64,000 nt of DNA from Streptomyces sp. NBC_00091. GTDB lineage: Bacteria; Actinomycetota; Actinomycetes; Streptomycetales; Streptomycetaceae. The translations under genes were made by a program, and so were the position numbers. Shown here one piece after another: positions 8,466-17,660 of this stretch (position 1 is the stretch's first letter; each line of letters begins with the position of its first letter). The stretch lies in assembly GCF_026343185.1 (NCBI RefSeq), contig NZ_JAPEMA010000001.1, forward strand, positions 1,240,001 to 1,304,000, in the 5' to 3' direction. The notes beneath the pieces are model-generated. The model did no database searches, had not been told where the DNA came from, and worked only from the letters and a program-made list of their open reading frames with translations.

Positions 8466-10862
8466 TCAGGCGGCCTTGGTGAAGGACACCACCGCCGGGG
8501 CGAGGGCGAGCTCCAGTACCTGGCGCACGTCCGTCACCGGGTGCACCTCCAGCCCCTCCAGCACCTCGGCCGGGACGTCGTCCAGGTCGGCCTCGTTCCG
8601 CTTGGGGATGATCACGGTGGTCAGCCCGGCCCGGTGCGCGGCGAGCAGCTTCTGCTTCACCCCGCCGATCGGGAGCACGCGCCCGGTCAGCGAGACCTCG
8701 CCGGTCATGGCCACGTCCGTGCGGACCTGCCGGCCGGAGAGCAGGGAGGCGAGCGCCGTGGTCATGGTGATGCCGGCGCTGGGGCCGTCCTTGGGCACGG
8801 CGCCCGCCGGGAAGTGGATGTGCACGCCCCGGTCCTTGAGGTCGGCGACCGGCAGTTCCAGTTCGGCTCCGTGGGAGCGCAGGAAGCTGAGCGCGATCTG
8901 CGCCGATTCCTTCATGACGTCGCCCAGCTGGCCGGTGAGGGTGAGCCCGGCGGCGCCGGTCTCCGGGTCGGCGAGGGAGGCCTCGACGAACAGGACGTCT
9001 CCGCCCGCCCCGGTCACGGCGAGGCCCGTGGCCACGCCGGGGACGGCCGTACGCCGCTCCGCCGGGTCCTGCGCGGACTCCGGGACGTGGTGCGGCCGGC
9101 CGATCAGGGCGCGCAGCTCGTCCGCGCCGATGGTGAAGGGGAACTCCCGCTCGCCCAGCTCGTGCTGCGAGGCCACCTTGCGCAGCAGCCGCGCGATGGA
9201 CCGCTCCAGGGTGCGCACGCCGGCCTCGCGGGTGTACTCGCCGGCGAGCTTGCGCAGGGCCTCCTCCTCCAGGACCACCTCTTCGGCGGCCAGCCCGGCG
9301 CGCTCCAGCTGGCGGGGCAGCAGGTGGTCGCGGGCGATGACGACCTTCTCGTCCTCGGTGTAGCCGTCGAGGCGCACCAGCTCCATCCGGTCGGCGAGTG
9401 CCTCCGGAATGGCCTCCAGGACATTGGCGGTGGCCAGGAAGACGACATCGCTGAGGTCCAGCTCCACCTCCAGGTAGTGGTCCCGGAAGGTGTGGTTCTG
9501 CGCGGGGTCCAGCACTTCCAGCAGGGCGGCCGCGGGATCGCCCCGGAAGTCGGAGCCCACCTTGTCGATCTCGTCGAGGAGGACCACCGGGTTCATGGAC
9601 CCGGCCTCCTTGATCGCCCGGACGATGCGGCCGGGCAGGGCGCCGACGTAGGTCCGCCGGTGTCCGCGGATCTCGGCCTCGTCCCGCACGCCGCCCAGCG
9701 CGACCCGGACGAACTTGCGCCCCATGGCATGGGCCACGCTCTCGCCGAGCGAGGTCTTCCCGACGCCGGGCGGCCCCACGAGCGCCAGGACGGCCCCGCC
9801 GCGCCGCCCGCCGATGACGCCCATCCCCCGCTCGCCGCGCCGCTTGCGCACGGCGAGGTACTCGGTGATGCGGTCCTTCACGTCGCTCAGCCCGGCGTGC
9901 TCGGCGTCGAGGATCGCCCGGGCGCCCTGGATGTCGTACTGGTCCTCGGTGCGCTCGTTCCAGGGCAGTTCGAGGACGGTGTCGAGCCAGGTGCGGATCC
10001 AGGAGCCCTCGGGGCTCTGGTCGCTGGACCGCTCCAGCTTGTCGACCTCCTTGAGCGCGGCTTCCCGTACCTTCTCGGGCAGGTCGGCCGCCTCGACGCG
10101 GGCGCGGTAGTCGTCGGACTCCTCGCCCTCCTTCTCCCCGCCCAGCTCGCGCAGTTCCTTGCGGACCGCCTCCAGCTGGCGGCGCAGCAGGAACTCCCGC
10201 TGCTGCTTTTCGACGCCGTCCTGGACGTCCTTGGCGATGGATTCGGCGACGTCCTGCTCGGCGAGGTGGTCGCTGAGCGCCTTGACGGCGAGCCGGAGCC
10301 GGGCGACGGGGTCGGCGGTCTCCAGCAGCTCCACCTTCTGAGCCACGGTCAGGAAGGGCGAGTACCCGGAGTTGTCGGCGAGGGCGGAAACCCCCTCGAT
10401 CTGCTGGACCCGGTCCACGACCTGCCAGGCCCCGCGCTTCTTGAGCCAGCTGGTGGCGAGCGCCTTGTACTCCTTGACGAGGTCGGCGACCGCCCCGGGC
10501 AGCGGGTCGGGCACCTTCTCGTCGACGGTCTCCCCCTCGACCCAGAGCGCGGCCCCCGGCCCGGTGGTCCCGGCCCCGATCCGGACGCGGCCGCGCCCGC
10601 GGATCAGGGCCCCCGGATCCCCGTCGGAGAGCCGCCCGACCTGCTCGACGGTCCCCAGCACCCCGATACCGGCGTACTTCCCGTCGACCCGCGGTACGAG
10701 GAGCACCCGGGGCTTCCCGCTCCCGGCCGCCGCCTGCGCGGCCTCGACGGCTCCGCGCACCTCGGCGTCGGACAGGTCCAGGGGAACGACCATCCCGGGC
10801 AGCACGACCTCGTCGTCGAGCGGCAGTACGGGCAGGGTGAGCGATACGGACGTCGAAGCCAT
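8466..10862 (-). CDS. lon: ATP-dependent protease Lon
   Basis: A 798-residue LonA protease with an N-terminal substrate-binding domain, AAA+ module (Walker A GPPGVGKTS, Walker B VVLLDEIDKV) and C-terminal protease domain with the catalytic Ser in PKDGPSAGIT and the Lys in GGVKQK. Length and order are those of bacterial Lon. It degrades damaged and regulatory proteins in the cytosol. A HAIR-type inverted repeat lies 22 bases upstream of the start, in line with HspR control described for Streptomyces lon. Monocistronic; SD-like GGAGGG just before the ATG. Confidence 0.97.
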   Translation of the reverse strand: MASTSVSLTLPVLPLDDEVVLPGMVVPLDLSDAEVRGAVEAAQAAAGSGKPRVLLVPRVDGKYAGIGVLGTVEQVGRLSDGDPGALIRGRGRVRIGAGTTGPGAALWVEGETVDEKVPDPLPGAVADLVKEYKALATSWLKKRGAWQVVDRVQQIEGVSALADNSGYSPFLTVAQKVELLETADPVARLRLAVKALSDHLAEQDVAESIAKDVQDGVEKQQREFLLRRQLEAVRKELRELGGEKEGEESDDYRARVEAADLPEKVREAALKEVDKLERSSDQSPEGSWIRTWLDTVLELPWNERTEDQYDIQGARAILDAEHAGLSDVKDRITEYLAVRKRRGERGMGVIGGRRGGAVLALVGPPGVGKTSLGESVAHAMGRKFVRVALGGVRDEAEIRGHRRTYVGALPGRIVRAIKEAGSMNPVVLLDEIDKVGSDFRGDPAAALLEVLDPAQNHTFRDHYLEVELDLSDVVFLATANVLEAIPEALADRMELVRLDGYTEDEKVVIARDHLLPRQLERAGLAAEEVVLEEEALRKLAGEYTREAGVRTLERSIARLLRKVASQHELGEREFPFTIGADELRALIGRPHHVPESAQDPAERRTAVPGVATGLAVTGAGGDVLFVEASLADPETGAAGLTLTGQLGDVMKESAQIALSFLRSHGAELELPVADLKDRGVHIHFPAGAVPKDGPSAGITMTTALASLLSGRQVRTDVAMTGEVSLTGRVLPIGGVKQKLLAAHRAGLTTVIIPKRNEADLDDVPAEVLEGLEVHPVTDVRQVLELALAPAVVSFTKAA

Positions 10863-10884
10863 GATCTTCCCTCCGGCAGTGAAG

Positions 10885-10903
10885 TTGAGCTATGCCGACT
10901 CAA
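10885..10903. promoter_or_regulatory. Putative HspR operator (HAIR-like inverted repeat) upstream of lon
   Basis: TTGAGC, a 7-base spacer, then ACTCAA. The HAIR consensus recognised by HspR is CTTGAGT-N7-ACTCAAG, so spacing is identical and only outer or junction bases differ. The position, 22 bp upstream of the lon start codon, suits heat-shock repression. HspR control of lon is established in Streptomyces; its action here is inferred. Confidence 0.75.
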
Positions 10904-10987
10904 TGCATCTGCGCCCCCTGTTGTTCCCCAACGCCCGTTCGCCGGGGGCGAACACCTCCGGCGGGCCCGTCACGGCACCATGACGGC

Positions 10988-11380
10988 ATGACAGACATAC
11001 GACGGATCGTCAGCTCGGGGTCGCCACTGGAACCCCGGATCGGCTTCTCCCGCGCCGTGCGCTCGGGCCGGTACGTGGCCGTCGCGGGCACCGCGCCGAT
11101 CGGGGACGACGGCTCCACCGTCGGCCCGGGCGACGTCCACGCCCAGACGGTGCGCTGCCTGGACATCGCCGAGCGGGCCCTGCGGGAGGCGGGCTCCTCG
11201 CTGGGGGAGGTCGTACGGACCCGGATCATGCTGACCGACATCACCCGGTGGGAGGAGGCCGCGCGGGCCCACGGCGAGCGCTTCGCCGAGATCCGCCCGG
11301 TGACCACCTTCGTGGAGGTGTCCCGCTTCATCGACCCCGCCTGGCTGGTCGAGGTCGAGATCGACGCGGTGACCCCCTAA
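10988..11380 (+). CDS. RidA family protein (reactive enamine/imine deaminase-like)
   Basis: A 130-residue YjgF/YER057c/UK114 protein. The conserved active-site Arg is Arg103 in EIRPVTTFVEV. RidA enzymes hydrolyse enamine/imine intermediates such as 2-aminoacrylate made by PLP enzymes; other subgroups act in specific catabolic paths. It diverges from lon and its stop overlaps the stop of the lipoprotein gene by 4 bases. The ATG at 10988 is the start that gives the usual family length. Confidence 0.9.
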   Translation: MTDIRRIVSSGSPLEPRIGFSRAVRSGRYVAVAGTAPIGDDGSTVGPGDVHAQTVRCLDIAERALREAGSSLGEVVRTRIMLTDITRWEEAARAHGERFAEIRPVTTFVEVSRFIDPAWLVEVEIDAVTP

Positions 11381-12144
11381 GCCGCCGAGACGCGGATGTC
11401 GCCGGAGCTGGTGCGGACGGTGATGCGGGAGGGGCCGTCGGCGGTGACGGGGAGGGTGATGTCGCGGTCGCCCGAGGCAGTGGTGGCCGACAGCCGGTAG
11501 GCGGACCGCGGGACCTTCAGGGTGACGTTGCCGGAGCCGGTCGTCGCCGACAGCGAGTCCGGGGCCTTCGCGAATTCCGCCGTGGTGTCGCCCGAGCTCG
11601 AGGCGAGGTCGGCCTCGGGGCCGGCCAGGGCGGTGGCCCTGATCTCCCCGGAGGAGGTACGGACCTTCAGCGGGCCCGCGATGCGCTCGGCCCGGACGTC
11701 GCCGGAGGAGGAGTCCAGCTCGGCCGCCGCCACGCCCGTCACCGTGATGTCGCCGCTGCTGCCGGCGACCCGGACCTTCGCCGAGGCCGGCACCTCCAGC
11801 CGGTAGTCGATCCAGCAGGCCTCCCCGCTCCGGCAGCCGTCGCTGAAGCTCAGCACCCCGCCCGAGACCCGCTGCCCGGGCGTGGGCGCGGTGTCGCCCC
11901 GGTAGTGCGCGACCCGGTGGACGGTGACCCCGGGGCCGGCGCCCGCCGTCACCTCCACGGAGCCGCGCCGTACGCCCGTCAGCTCCACCGCCGTGACGGC
12001 CTCGGCGACCGTGGCGTCGGCGGTGGAGGTCTTCAGCTCGGCCTCCTGCCACAGGGAGCAGCCCGACAGGAGCAGGACCCCGGCGGTCACGAGGGCTCCG
12101 AGGGCCGTACGGGAGAGGCGGGCTGATGCGGTGTGAGGTGCCAT
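11377..12144 (-). CDS. DUF4097 (adhesin-like beta-helix) lipoprotein
   Basis: 255 residues. The N-terminus has a basic region, a hydrophobic core and the lipobox LLSGC near residue 28, so it is a predicted lipoprotein anchored outside the membrane. The body has repeating short beta units with the motif SSGD/SSGE/ASGD (for example GSSGDITVTG and RTSSGDIRV), typical of DUF4097 toast-rack/adhesin repeats. The ATG at 12144 starts the signal peptide. Function unknown. A second, cytosolic DUF4097 protein is encoded at 50314-51234, next to a PadR regulator. Confidence 0.85.
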   Translation of the reverse strand: MAPHTASARLSRTALGALVTAGVLLLSGCSLWQEAELKTSTADATVAEAVTAVELTGVRRGSVEVTAGAGPGVTVHRVAHYRGDTAPTPGQRVSGGVLSFSDGCRSGEACWIDYRLEVPASAKVRVAGSSGDITVTGVAAAELDSSSGDVRAERIAGPLKVRTSSGEIRATALAGPEADLASSSGDTTAEFAKAPDSLSATTGSGNVTLKVPRSAYRLSATTASGDRDITLPVTADGPSRITVRTSSGDIRVSAA

Positions 12145-12209
12145 GGCGAGGAGTCTGCCGCGCGGCCGGGCGGCCCGCGCTGGTGTCCGTACCCGAAGGC
12201 GGGGTGGGG

Positions 12210-13052
12210 TTAACCCCCGGTCACCACCGGCCGGAGCTCCGAGGGCAGGCCCCACTCGCTCCACGAGCCGTCGTACACCGACAGCCCCTCGTACCCGGCG
12301 AGGGCGGCGCCCAGCGCGAGCACGCAGGCCGTCACCCCGGAGCCGCAGCTGAAGTAGAGCCGCTCCGGGTCCCCCGTCAACGACGCGAAGGCCTCGCGCA
12401 GTTCCCCGGGGGCGCGCATCAGCCCGTCCGGCCCCTGGAGTTCGCCGAAGGGCAGGTTCAGCGCGCCCGGCATGTGCCCGCCGCGCAGCCCGGGCCGGGG
12501 CTCGGGGGCGGTGCCGGCGAAACGCTCCCGGGTACGGGCGTCGAGCACGGCGGCGGCCGGGTCGGCCAGGGCCGCGGCGACGGCGGCGGCGTCCACCAGC
12601 AGCCCGGGGCGGGGCCGGGCGGTGAAGGAGCCGCGCGGCCCCTCGTACGCCGCCGCGACAGGCTCGACGGGCAGCCCGGCGGCGGCCCAGGCGGGCAGAC
12701 CCCCGTCCAGGACGGCGGCCCGGTCGAAGCCCATGGCGCGCAGCATCCACCAGGCGCGGGCGCTGGAGTAGATCCCGGCGCCGTCGTAGACGACGACGGT
12801 GTCGGTGTCGTCCACGCCCAGCCCGCGCAGGGCCTCGGCGAACTCGGCCGCCGCCGGCATGGTGTGCGGGGCGCTGGCCGCGTGGTCGGACAGGGCGCCG
12901 TCGAGGTCGAAGGGGCGCGCGCCGGGTATCCGCCGGGCGGTACCCCGATGAGCGCCGACGGAGGCGTCGAACACCACGAGCCCGTCTGCCCCTAGCCGGT
13001 CGGCGAGCCAGTCGGCCCCGACGAGCGGGCCGGGGTTCTCGGTTGCGGGCAT
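12210..13052 (-). CDS. Sulfurtransferase with two rhodanese domains
   Basis: 280 residues in two rhodanese-like halves. The catalytic Cys is Cys236 in the loop CGSGVTA. That loop is of the 3-mercaptopyruvate sulfurtransferase type, rather than CRKGVTA seen in many thiosulfate sulfurtransferases. The first half is the inactive rhodanese fold (VYDGAGIYSSARAWWML). Expected role: sulfur transfer from mercaptopyruvate or thiosulfate to thiophilic acceptors such as cyanide or thioredoxin. It stands alone; its upstream region is filled by the composite repeat described separately. Confidence 0.92.
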   Translation of the reverse strand: MPATENPGPLVGADWLADRLGADGLVVFDASVGAHRGTARRIPGARPFDLDGALSDHAASAPHTMPAAAEFAEALRGLGVDDTDTVVVYDGAGIYSSARAWWMLRAMGFDRAAVLDGGLPAWAAAGLPVEPVAAAYEGPRGSFTARPRPGLLVDAAAVAAALADPAAAVLDARTRERFAGTAPEPRPGLRGGHMPGALNLPFGELQGPDGLMRAPGELREAFASLTGDPERLYFSCGSGVTACVLALGAALAGYEGLSVYDGSWSEWGLPSELRPVVTGG

Positions 13053-13135
13053 ACGGGCCTCCGGGGGCGGTCGGTACGGCTGACCGCCCCATCCTCGCGC
13101 AGCCCCTCCCCTGGCCGGGGTTGCGGGTGGTGGGC

Positions 13136-13290
13136 CGCTGCGCGGGGCTGGTCCCCTACCCGCCCTTCGCCCGTTCCCCGGGGCTGCGCCCCGGACCCCC
13201 TGGGGCTCCGCCCCCAGACCCTCCCCCAGACTCCGTCCGGGGGGACCCCCAGCGCCTCAAACGCCGGCGAGGCTGAAAGGTGCGGCGGTG
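13136..13290. repeat. REP-like unit of composite repeat, copy 1
   Basis: This stretch shares a near-identical core with 51342-51460 and 61211-61305, including the run ACCCGCCCTTCGCCCGTTCC and the palindrome-containing CCTCAAACGCCGGCGAGGCT. In all three places a nested hairpin follows 70-100 bases downstream. Such units are widespread between Streptomyces genes; here the shared order REP unit then hairpin is directly visible. Confidence 0.8.
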
Positions 13291-13317
13291 CGGAGTCTGG
13301 CCGCGGACGTAAGGGGG

Positions 13318-13448
13318 CGGGGGCGGGGTGGGGTGTCGTCCGGGACTAAAACGAGATGAATTCGGCGCGAGGCACCGCCCGGCAGACCAATCAGCCCAGG
13401 GCGCCGAACATCGAAGCCCGTCCCGGACGACACCCCACCCCGCCCCCG
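13318..13448. repeat. Nested inverted-repeat element, copy 1
   Basis: Outer arms 13318-13346 and 13420-13448 are perfect 29-bp inverted repeats. Inside, TTCGGCGC (13361-13368) and GCGCCGAA (13401-13408) form a second stem around a 32-base loop. The element lies just downstream of the minus-strand glycosyltransferase gene. Sequence homology with copy 3 continues to the stop codon of that gene at 13502-13504. It could act as an RNA hairpin, a terminator or a small mobile element. Confidence 0.85.
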
Positions 13449-13501
13449 ACCCCGACCCACCCACAGCACCCCACCCCGACCACCGCCCGGCCAGGGCACG
13501 G

Positions 13502-14896
13502 TCAGCCGCACCCGCCCGCCCTGGCGTACACCGCGACCCGCGCCCCCCGCACCCCCGTCACCGAGCAGCGCTCGAAGGCCGCCGCCAGCGCCTCCCGCTT
13601 GGCGGCCTCGCCCGGGTACGGGTCCAGCGGCTGACCGGCCGGGTCCAGCAGGGCGATCACCCGGGGGGAGGCCAGCAGCGCCTCCCGGATCCGCTCCGGC
13701 GGCAGCTCGGTGCCCTGGAGGGTGCGCGACCGCGCCGGGGTGCGCTCCAGGGCCACGTCCCGCAGCCCCCCGTAGACCCCGGGCGAGGACAGCAGCCACT
13801 CGCGCCGCCGGGACGGCATGAACAGCACCGCGTCCCCCGGCCGGGCCCGCTCCCGTACGGCGGCGGCCACGGCCAGCACGTCGTCCTTGCGGGACTCCGG
13901 GGTCCGCAGCCACGCCGACCACACCCCGCACGGCACCAGCAGCGCCGCCGCCAGCGCCCACGGCCACCACCCCCGCGCCCCCGCGAGCCGCGCCCCGGCC
14001 AGGAGGGCGGGGCCGGCCAGCGCGTAGAGGACGTACCGGTCGACGTACCAGGGGTGCACGAGCGAGACCGCCATCAGCAGCCCGGGCGGCAGCAGCGCGA
14101 GCGGTACGGCGACACGTACGAGTTCCCGATCGGCGGCGCCCCGCGCCATCAGCGCCACCGCCGCCACGAGCACCCCGTACGCCGCCCAGTCCTGCCAGGA
14201 GGGCCGCCCCAGCCAGCCCAGCTGCGCCTGCGCCTGCCGCACGCTCACCAGGGCCAGCGGCAGCAGCCCGGCGGCGACCGCCCCGGCCGCCCACCGCCAG
14301 CCCGGCGCCCGCCAGGCGGTGAAGGCGTGCGCGAGCAGGGCCAGTACGGCGAACTCGTGCAGCCAGCAGCCCAGCAGGAGCACCACCGCGTAGGCGGCCC
14401 ACCGCTCGCGCAGCATCAGGTACGTGGCCCAGATCACGGCCGCCGCGACCAGCGCGTACGAGCGCCCCTCCTGGGCGTACATCTGCACGGGCGGCAGCAG
14501 GGCGTAGGCGGTGCCGGCGATCAGCGCGGCCCGCTCCCCCGCCAGCCGGTGCCCCAGCGCGGCCACCCCGGCGGCGGCGAGGGCCGTACCGGCCACAGAG
14601 GGCACGCGCAACGCCCACAGCCCGCCGTCCCACACCACGAAGACGCCGTGCATCAGCAGGTAGTAGAGGCCGTGCACGGCGTCGACCTGGCCGAGCAGTT
14701 CCCACAGCCCGCCGAGGGGCCGGTGCGCGACCTGCCAGGTGGTGGACTCGTCGCGCCACATGCTGCCGCCGCCGGGCCCGCGCGGCAGGCCCCACAGCCC
14801 GAGGAGTACGGCAGTCAGCGGGGGCAGCGCGCGCCAGGGGGTGATGCGGCGGATGGCGGCCTCCGGGTGCTTTCCGTTGCGGGGCGGGGACTCCAT
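13502..14896 (-). CDS. GT39-like multi-spanning membrane glycosyltransferase
   Basis: 464 residues with a large periplasmic-type loop 1 carrying the acidic motif MWRDESTTW, typical of GT-C enzymes that use polyprenyl-phosphate sugars. At least eight hydrophobic segments follow (for example ALRVPSVAGTALAAAGVAAL). A soluble C-terminal region contains RARPGDAVLFMPSRRREW. The family transfers mannose or other sugars at the outer face of the membrane; the acceptor is unknown. The ATG at 14896 removes an implausible Arg/Pro-rich extension upstream. Divergent from the lipoprotein gene; the stop codon sits at the edge of repeat copy 1. Confidence 0.85.
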   Translation of the reverse strand: MESPPRNGKHPEAAIRRITPWRALPPLTAVLLGLWGLPRGPGGGSMWRDESTTWQVAHRPLGGLWELLGQVDAVHGLYYLLMHGVFVVWDGGLWALRVPSVAGTALAAAGVAALGHRLAGERAALIAGTAYALLPPVQMYAQEGRSYALVAAAVIWATYLMLRERWAAYAVVLLLGCWLHEFAVLALLAHAFTAWRAPGWRWAAGAVAAGLLPLALVSVRQAQAQLGWLGRPSWQDWAAYGVLVAAVALMARGAADRELVRVAVPLALLPPGLLMAVSLVHPWYVDRYVLYALAGPALLAGARLAGARGWWPWALAAALLVPCGVWSAWLRTPESRKDDVLAVAAAVRERARPGDAVLFMPSRRREWLLSSPGVYGGLRDVALERTPARSRTLQGTELPPERIREALLASPRVIALLDPAGQPLDPYPGEAAKREALAAAFERCSVTGVRGARVAVYARAGGCG

Positions 14897-14931
14897 ACTC
14901 GGGGTTCGGCGTAGGACCTGCGGAGGTGGGT

Positions 14932-15480
14932 GTGCGAGCGATCCGAACGGCCTGGGCCGTGGCGGGGGTGCTGCTGGGCGCGGTGCTGGCCGGTTGTGGC
15001 GGCGACGGGCCCTCCGGAACCCCCGAGGCGACGGCCGCCACAGCTGCGGCCCCGGGCACGCCGCCCGGCGCCTCCCCCGTGGCGTCGCTCGCACCGTCCC
15101 CGGCGCCGACGGCGTCCGCGTCCGCGGCCGACCCCTCGGCCCGGGGGCTGGTGCGGGTCACCCGCAGCGGGGGTTTCGCCGGGCAGACCCGCACCCTCCT
15201 CGTCAACGGCGACGGCTCCTGGACCCTGGTGGACGGCAAGGCCCGTGACCTGCGGTCGGGGCGGCTGGACCCGGCCGGCCTGGAGGCCCTGCGCACCGCG
15301 CTCAGGGGGGCGGACTTCAAGGGTCTGCCCCGCGTGGCGAAGGCCGATCCGCCGGTCTACGACGGGTTCACGTACGCCTTCGTCCACGGCGGTTTCGAGG
15401 TCGCCTCCGACGAGACCGTGCTGGCGCCGGGCCTCCGGAAGGTGCTGGAGGCCCTGCCCGGATTTGACGCGACCGGATGA
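14932..15480 (+). CDS. Small lipoprotein, function unknown
   Basis: 182 residues from the GTG at 14932, chosen because GGAGG ends 5 bases before it; another GTG at 14926 overlaps that site. The signal peptide ends in a lipobox LAGC with Cys22. A Thr/Ala/Pro-rich linker (to about residue 65) precedes a compact domain beginning RVTRSGGFAGQTRTLLV. The protein resembles Streptomyces lipoproteins seen near protease inhibitors or two-component genes, but no defined domain was recognised. It lies about 100 bases upstream of the response regulator, on the same strand. Confidence 0.8.
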   Translation: MRAIRTAWAVAGVLLGAVLAGCGGDGPSGTPEATAATAAAPGTPPGASPVASLAPSPAPTASASAADPSARGLVRVTRSGGFAGQTRTLLVNGDGSWTLVDGKARDLRSGRLDPAGLEALRTALRGADFKGLPRVAKADPPVYDGFTYAFVHGGFEVASDETVLAPGLRKVLEALPGFDATG

Positions 15481-15585
15481 ATCTCTGATTCCGGATAGCC
15501 CGGCTCCTGTCCGAACCCCGCATAGCCGCAGGCCGGTGCCTCCTCTACGCTGCACCCCATCACGCGGGATCTTCAGGGGCGGGAC

Positions 15586-16326
15586 ATGGAACAGACACAC
15601 ACCACCCACAACGGCGCCGCGGCCACTCCAGGTGCCCAGCGGCGCGTGCTCGTGGTCGAGGACGACCGCACCATCGCCGACGCCATCGCGGCCCGGCTGC
15701 GGGCCGAGGGCTTCCAGGTGCAGACGGCGTACGACGGCCCTGCCGCCGTCGCGGCCGCCGAGAGCTGGCAGCCCGAGCTGCTGGTGCTGGACGTCATGCT
15801 GCCCGGATTCGACGGGCTGGAGGTCTGCCGCCGGGTCCAGGCCCAGCGGCCGGTCCCGGTGCTGATGCTCACGGCCCGGGACGACGAGACCGACATGCTG
15901 GTCGGCCTCGGGGTCGGGGCCGACGACTACATGACGAAGCCGTTCTCCATGCGGGAGCTGGCCGCGCGGGTGCACGTACTGCTGCGCCGGGTGGAGCGGG
16001 CCACGCTGGCCGCGACCGCTCCGCGCGGGGCGACGCTGCGCCTGGGCGACCTGGAAATCGACCACGCGCAGCGCAGGGTGCGGGTGCAGACGGAGGACGT
16101 GCACCTGACGCCGACCGAGTTCGACCTGCTGGTGTGCCTGGCGGGGACCCCTCGGGCGGTGCTCTCGCGGGAGCAGCTGCTGGCGGAGGTGTGGGACTGG
16201 GCCGACGCGTCGGGGACCCGTACGGTCGACAGCCACATCAAGGCCCTGCGCCGGAAGATCGGCGCGGACCGGATCCGTACGGTCCACGGCGTCGGGTACG
16301 CCCTGGAGACCCCGGCGCAGGCGTGA
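15586..16326 (+). CDS. OmpR/PhoB family response regulator
   Basis: 246 residues: receiver domain with phospho-acceptor Asp69 (LVLDVMLPG) and Lys118 (TKPF), then a winged-helix output domain ending in RTVDSHIKALRRKIGADRIRTVHGVGY-type sequence. A 17-residue N-terminal extension precedes the receiver. It overlaps the kinase gene by 4 bases (GTGA), so the two are translated together. The pair lies upstream of kgd, but nothing in the sequence proves that kgd is its target. Confidence 0.95.
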   Translation: MEQTHTTHNGAAATPGAQRRVLVVEDDRTIADAIAARLRAEGFQVQTAYDGPAAVAAAESWQPELLVLDVMLPGFDGLEVCRRVQAQRPVPVLMLTARDDETDMLVGLGVGADDYMTKPFSMRELAARVHVLLRRVERATLAATAPRGATLRLGDLEIDHAQRRVRVQTEDVHLTPTEFDLLVCLAGTPRAVLSREQLLAEVWDWADASGTRTVDSHIKALRRKIGADRIRTVHGVGYALETPAQA

Positions 16327-17402
16327 ACGTGCCGCCCCGCGGGCCGGGACTGCGGCCGTATTCGCCGTTCTCGATCAAGACGAAGCTGGGCACGCTCGTC
16401 GTGGTCTCGGTGTTCATCACCACGGGGCTGCTGATGGTGGCCCTGCGCACGGCCACGGAAGTGCGGTTCATCACGGTCTTCTCGGTGATCGCCTCGATGC
16501 TGATCACGCAGTTCGTGGCGCACGGTCTGACGGCGCCGCTGGACGAGATGACGACGGTGGCCCGGGCGATCTCCCACGGGGACTACACGCGCCGGGTGCG
16601 GGGCGCCGGGCGCCGTGACGAGCTGGGCGATCTGGCCGCGACGATCAACCTGATGGCCGACGATCTCGAGGCCGAGGACAGGCACCGTCGAGAACTGGTC
16701 GCGAACGTCTCGCACGAGCTGCGCACGCCGATCGCGGCGCTGCGGGCGGTGCTGGAGAACGTGGTGGACGGGGTCTCGCAGGCCGATCCGGAGACCATGC
16801 GGACCATGCTGAAGCAGGCCGAGCGGCTGGGCGGGCTGGTGGACACCCTGCTGGACCTGTCCCGGGTGGACAACGGGGTGGTGCCGCTGAAGGCCCGCCG
16901 GTTCGAGGTGTGGCCGTACCTGTCGGGGGTGCTGAAGGAGTCGGGGCTCGCGGCCGCCGGCCGGCCGGGGCTGGCCTCCGGTTCGGGTGGGCACACCCGC
17001 AACGACGTGCACCTCCACTTGGACGTCTTCCCGCCCGAGCTCACCGCCTACGCGGACGCGGAGCGGCTGCACCAGGTGGTGGCGAACCTGATCGACAACG
17101 CGGTCAAGCACAGCCCCGCGCACGGCCGGGTCACGGTCCGCGCCCGGGCCGGGGAGGCGCCGGGGGGCCTGAAGCTGGAGGTCGTCGACGAGGGTCCGGG
17201 GATTCCGGAGGCGGAGCGCCACCGGGTCTTCGAGCGGTTCAACCGGGGGTCGGCGGGGGGCGGCGACGGGGGCACCGGTCTGGGCCTGGCGATCGCCCGC
17301 TGGGCCGTCGGCCTGCACGGAGGGCACATCGGCGTGGCCGAATCGTCACGGGGTTGCCGAATCCTTGTCACCCTTCCGGGCAGCTCGCAGGCGCCGTCTT
17401 GA
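16323..17402 (+). CDS. HAMP-containing sensor histidine kinase
   Basis: 359 residues from a GTG overlapping the regulator stop. Two TM segments (about residues 24-41 and 49-68) are separated by only about seven residues, so there is practically no extracytoplasmic sensor domain. HAMP follows, then the H-box with His131 (ANVSHELRTP), the N-box LIDNAVKHSP, the G1 box VDEGPGIPE and the G2 box GTGLGLAIARW. The signal is therefore probably sensed within the membrane or by a partner protein. A GTG at 16329 is another possible start. Confidence 0.93.
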   Translation: MNVPPRGPGLRPYSPFSIKTKLGTLVVVSVFITTGLLMVALRTATEVRFITVFSVIASMLITQFVAHGLTAPLDEMTTVARAISHGDYTRRVRGAGRRDELGDLAATINLMADDLEAEDRHRRELVANVSHELRTPIAALRAVLENVVDGVSQADPETMRTMLKQAERLGGLVDTLLDLSRVDNGVVPLKARRFEVWPYLSGVLKESGLAAAGRPGLASGSGGHTRNDVHLHLDVFPPELTAYADAERLHQVVANLIDNAVKHSPAHGRVTVRARAGEAPGGLKLEVVDEGPGIPEAERHRVFERFNRGSAGGGDGGTGLGLAIARWAVGLHGGHIGVAESSRGCRILVTLPGSSQAPS

Positions 17403-17660
17403 CGTAGGGTTCGAGTGGGAAGGACATGATCTCGGCCACACGTGCCCGGGGTCGTCAGGGGTGCGAAGCCAAGGGGGTCGCAACCTGGATGTCCCCTACC
17501 CGAACCACGCTTGTTTCCCGCCATTCCGATGGACGAAACCCGCCGTTCGGTGTGACCTGCACGACGGAAGTCCCGCCCGGCCTGCATCTCACGCCCTGGG
17601 AGGCGTAGCCTTTATTCCCGCTGTCCATACCTTGTGAAGCGGAAGAGGGCGGTTGCCGCC
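17403..17660 (+). promoter_or_regulatory. Upstream region of kgd
   Basis: This 258-base gap is noticeably lower in GC around 17400-17640 than the flanking genes and should carry the kgd promoter. No convincing -35/-10 pair or operator could be fixed by eye. A GTG at 17634 is in frame with kgd but has no upstream Shine-Dalgarno sequence. Confidence 0.4.

Noticed and set aside
13318..13448. Nested hairpin considered as a CRISPR repeat
   Set aside because: Only three copies, tens of kilobases apart, no spacers and no cas genes.
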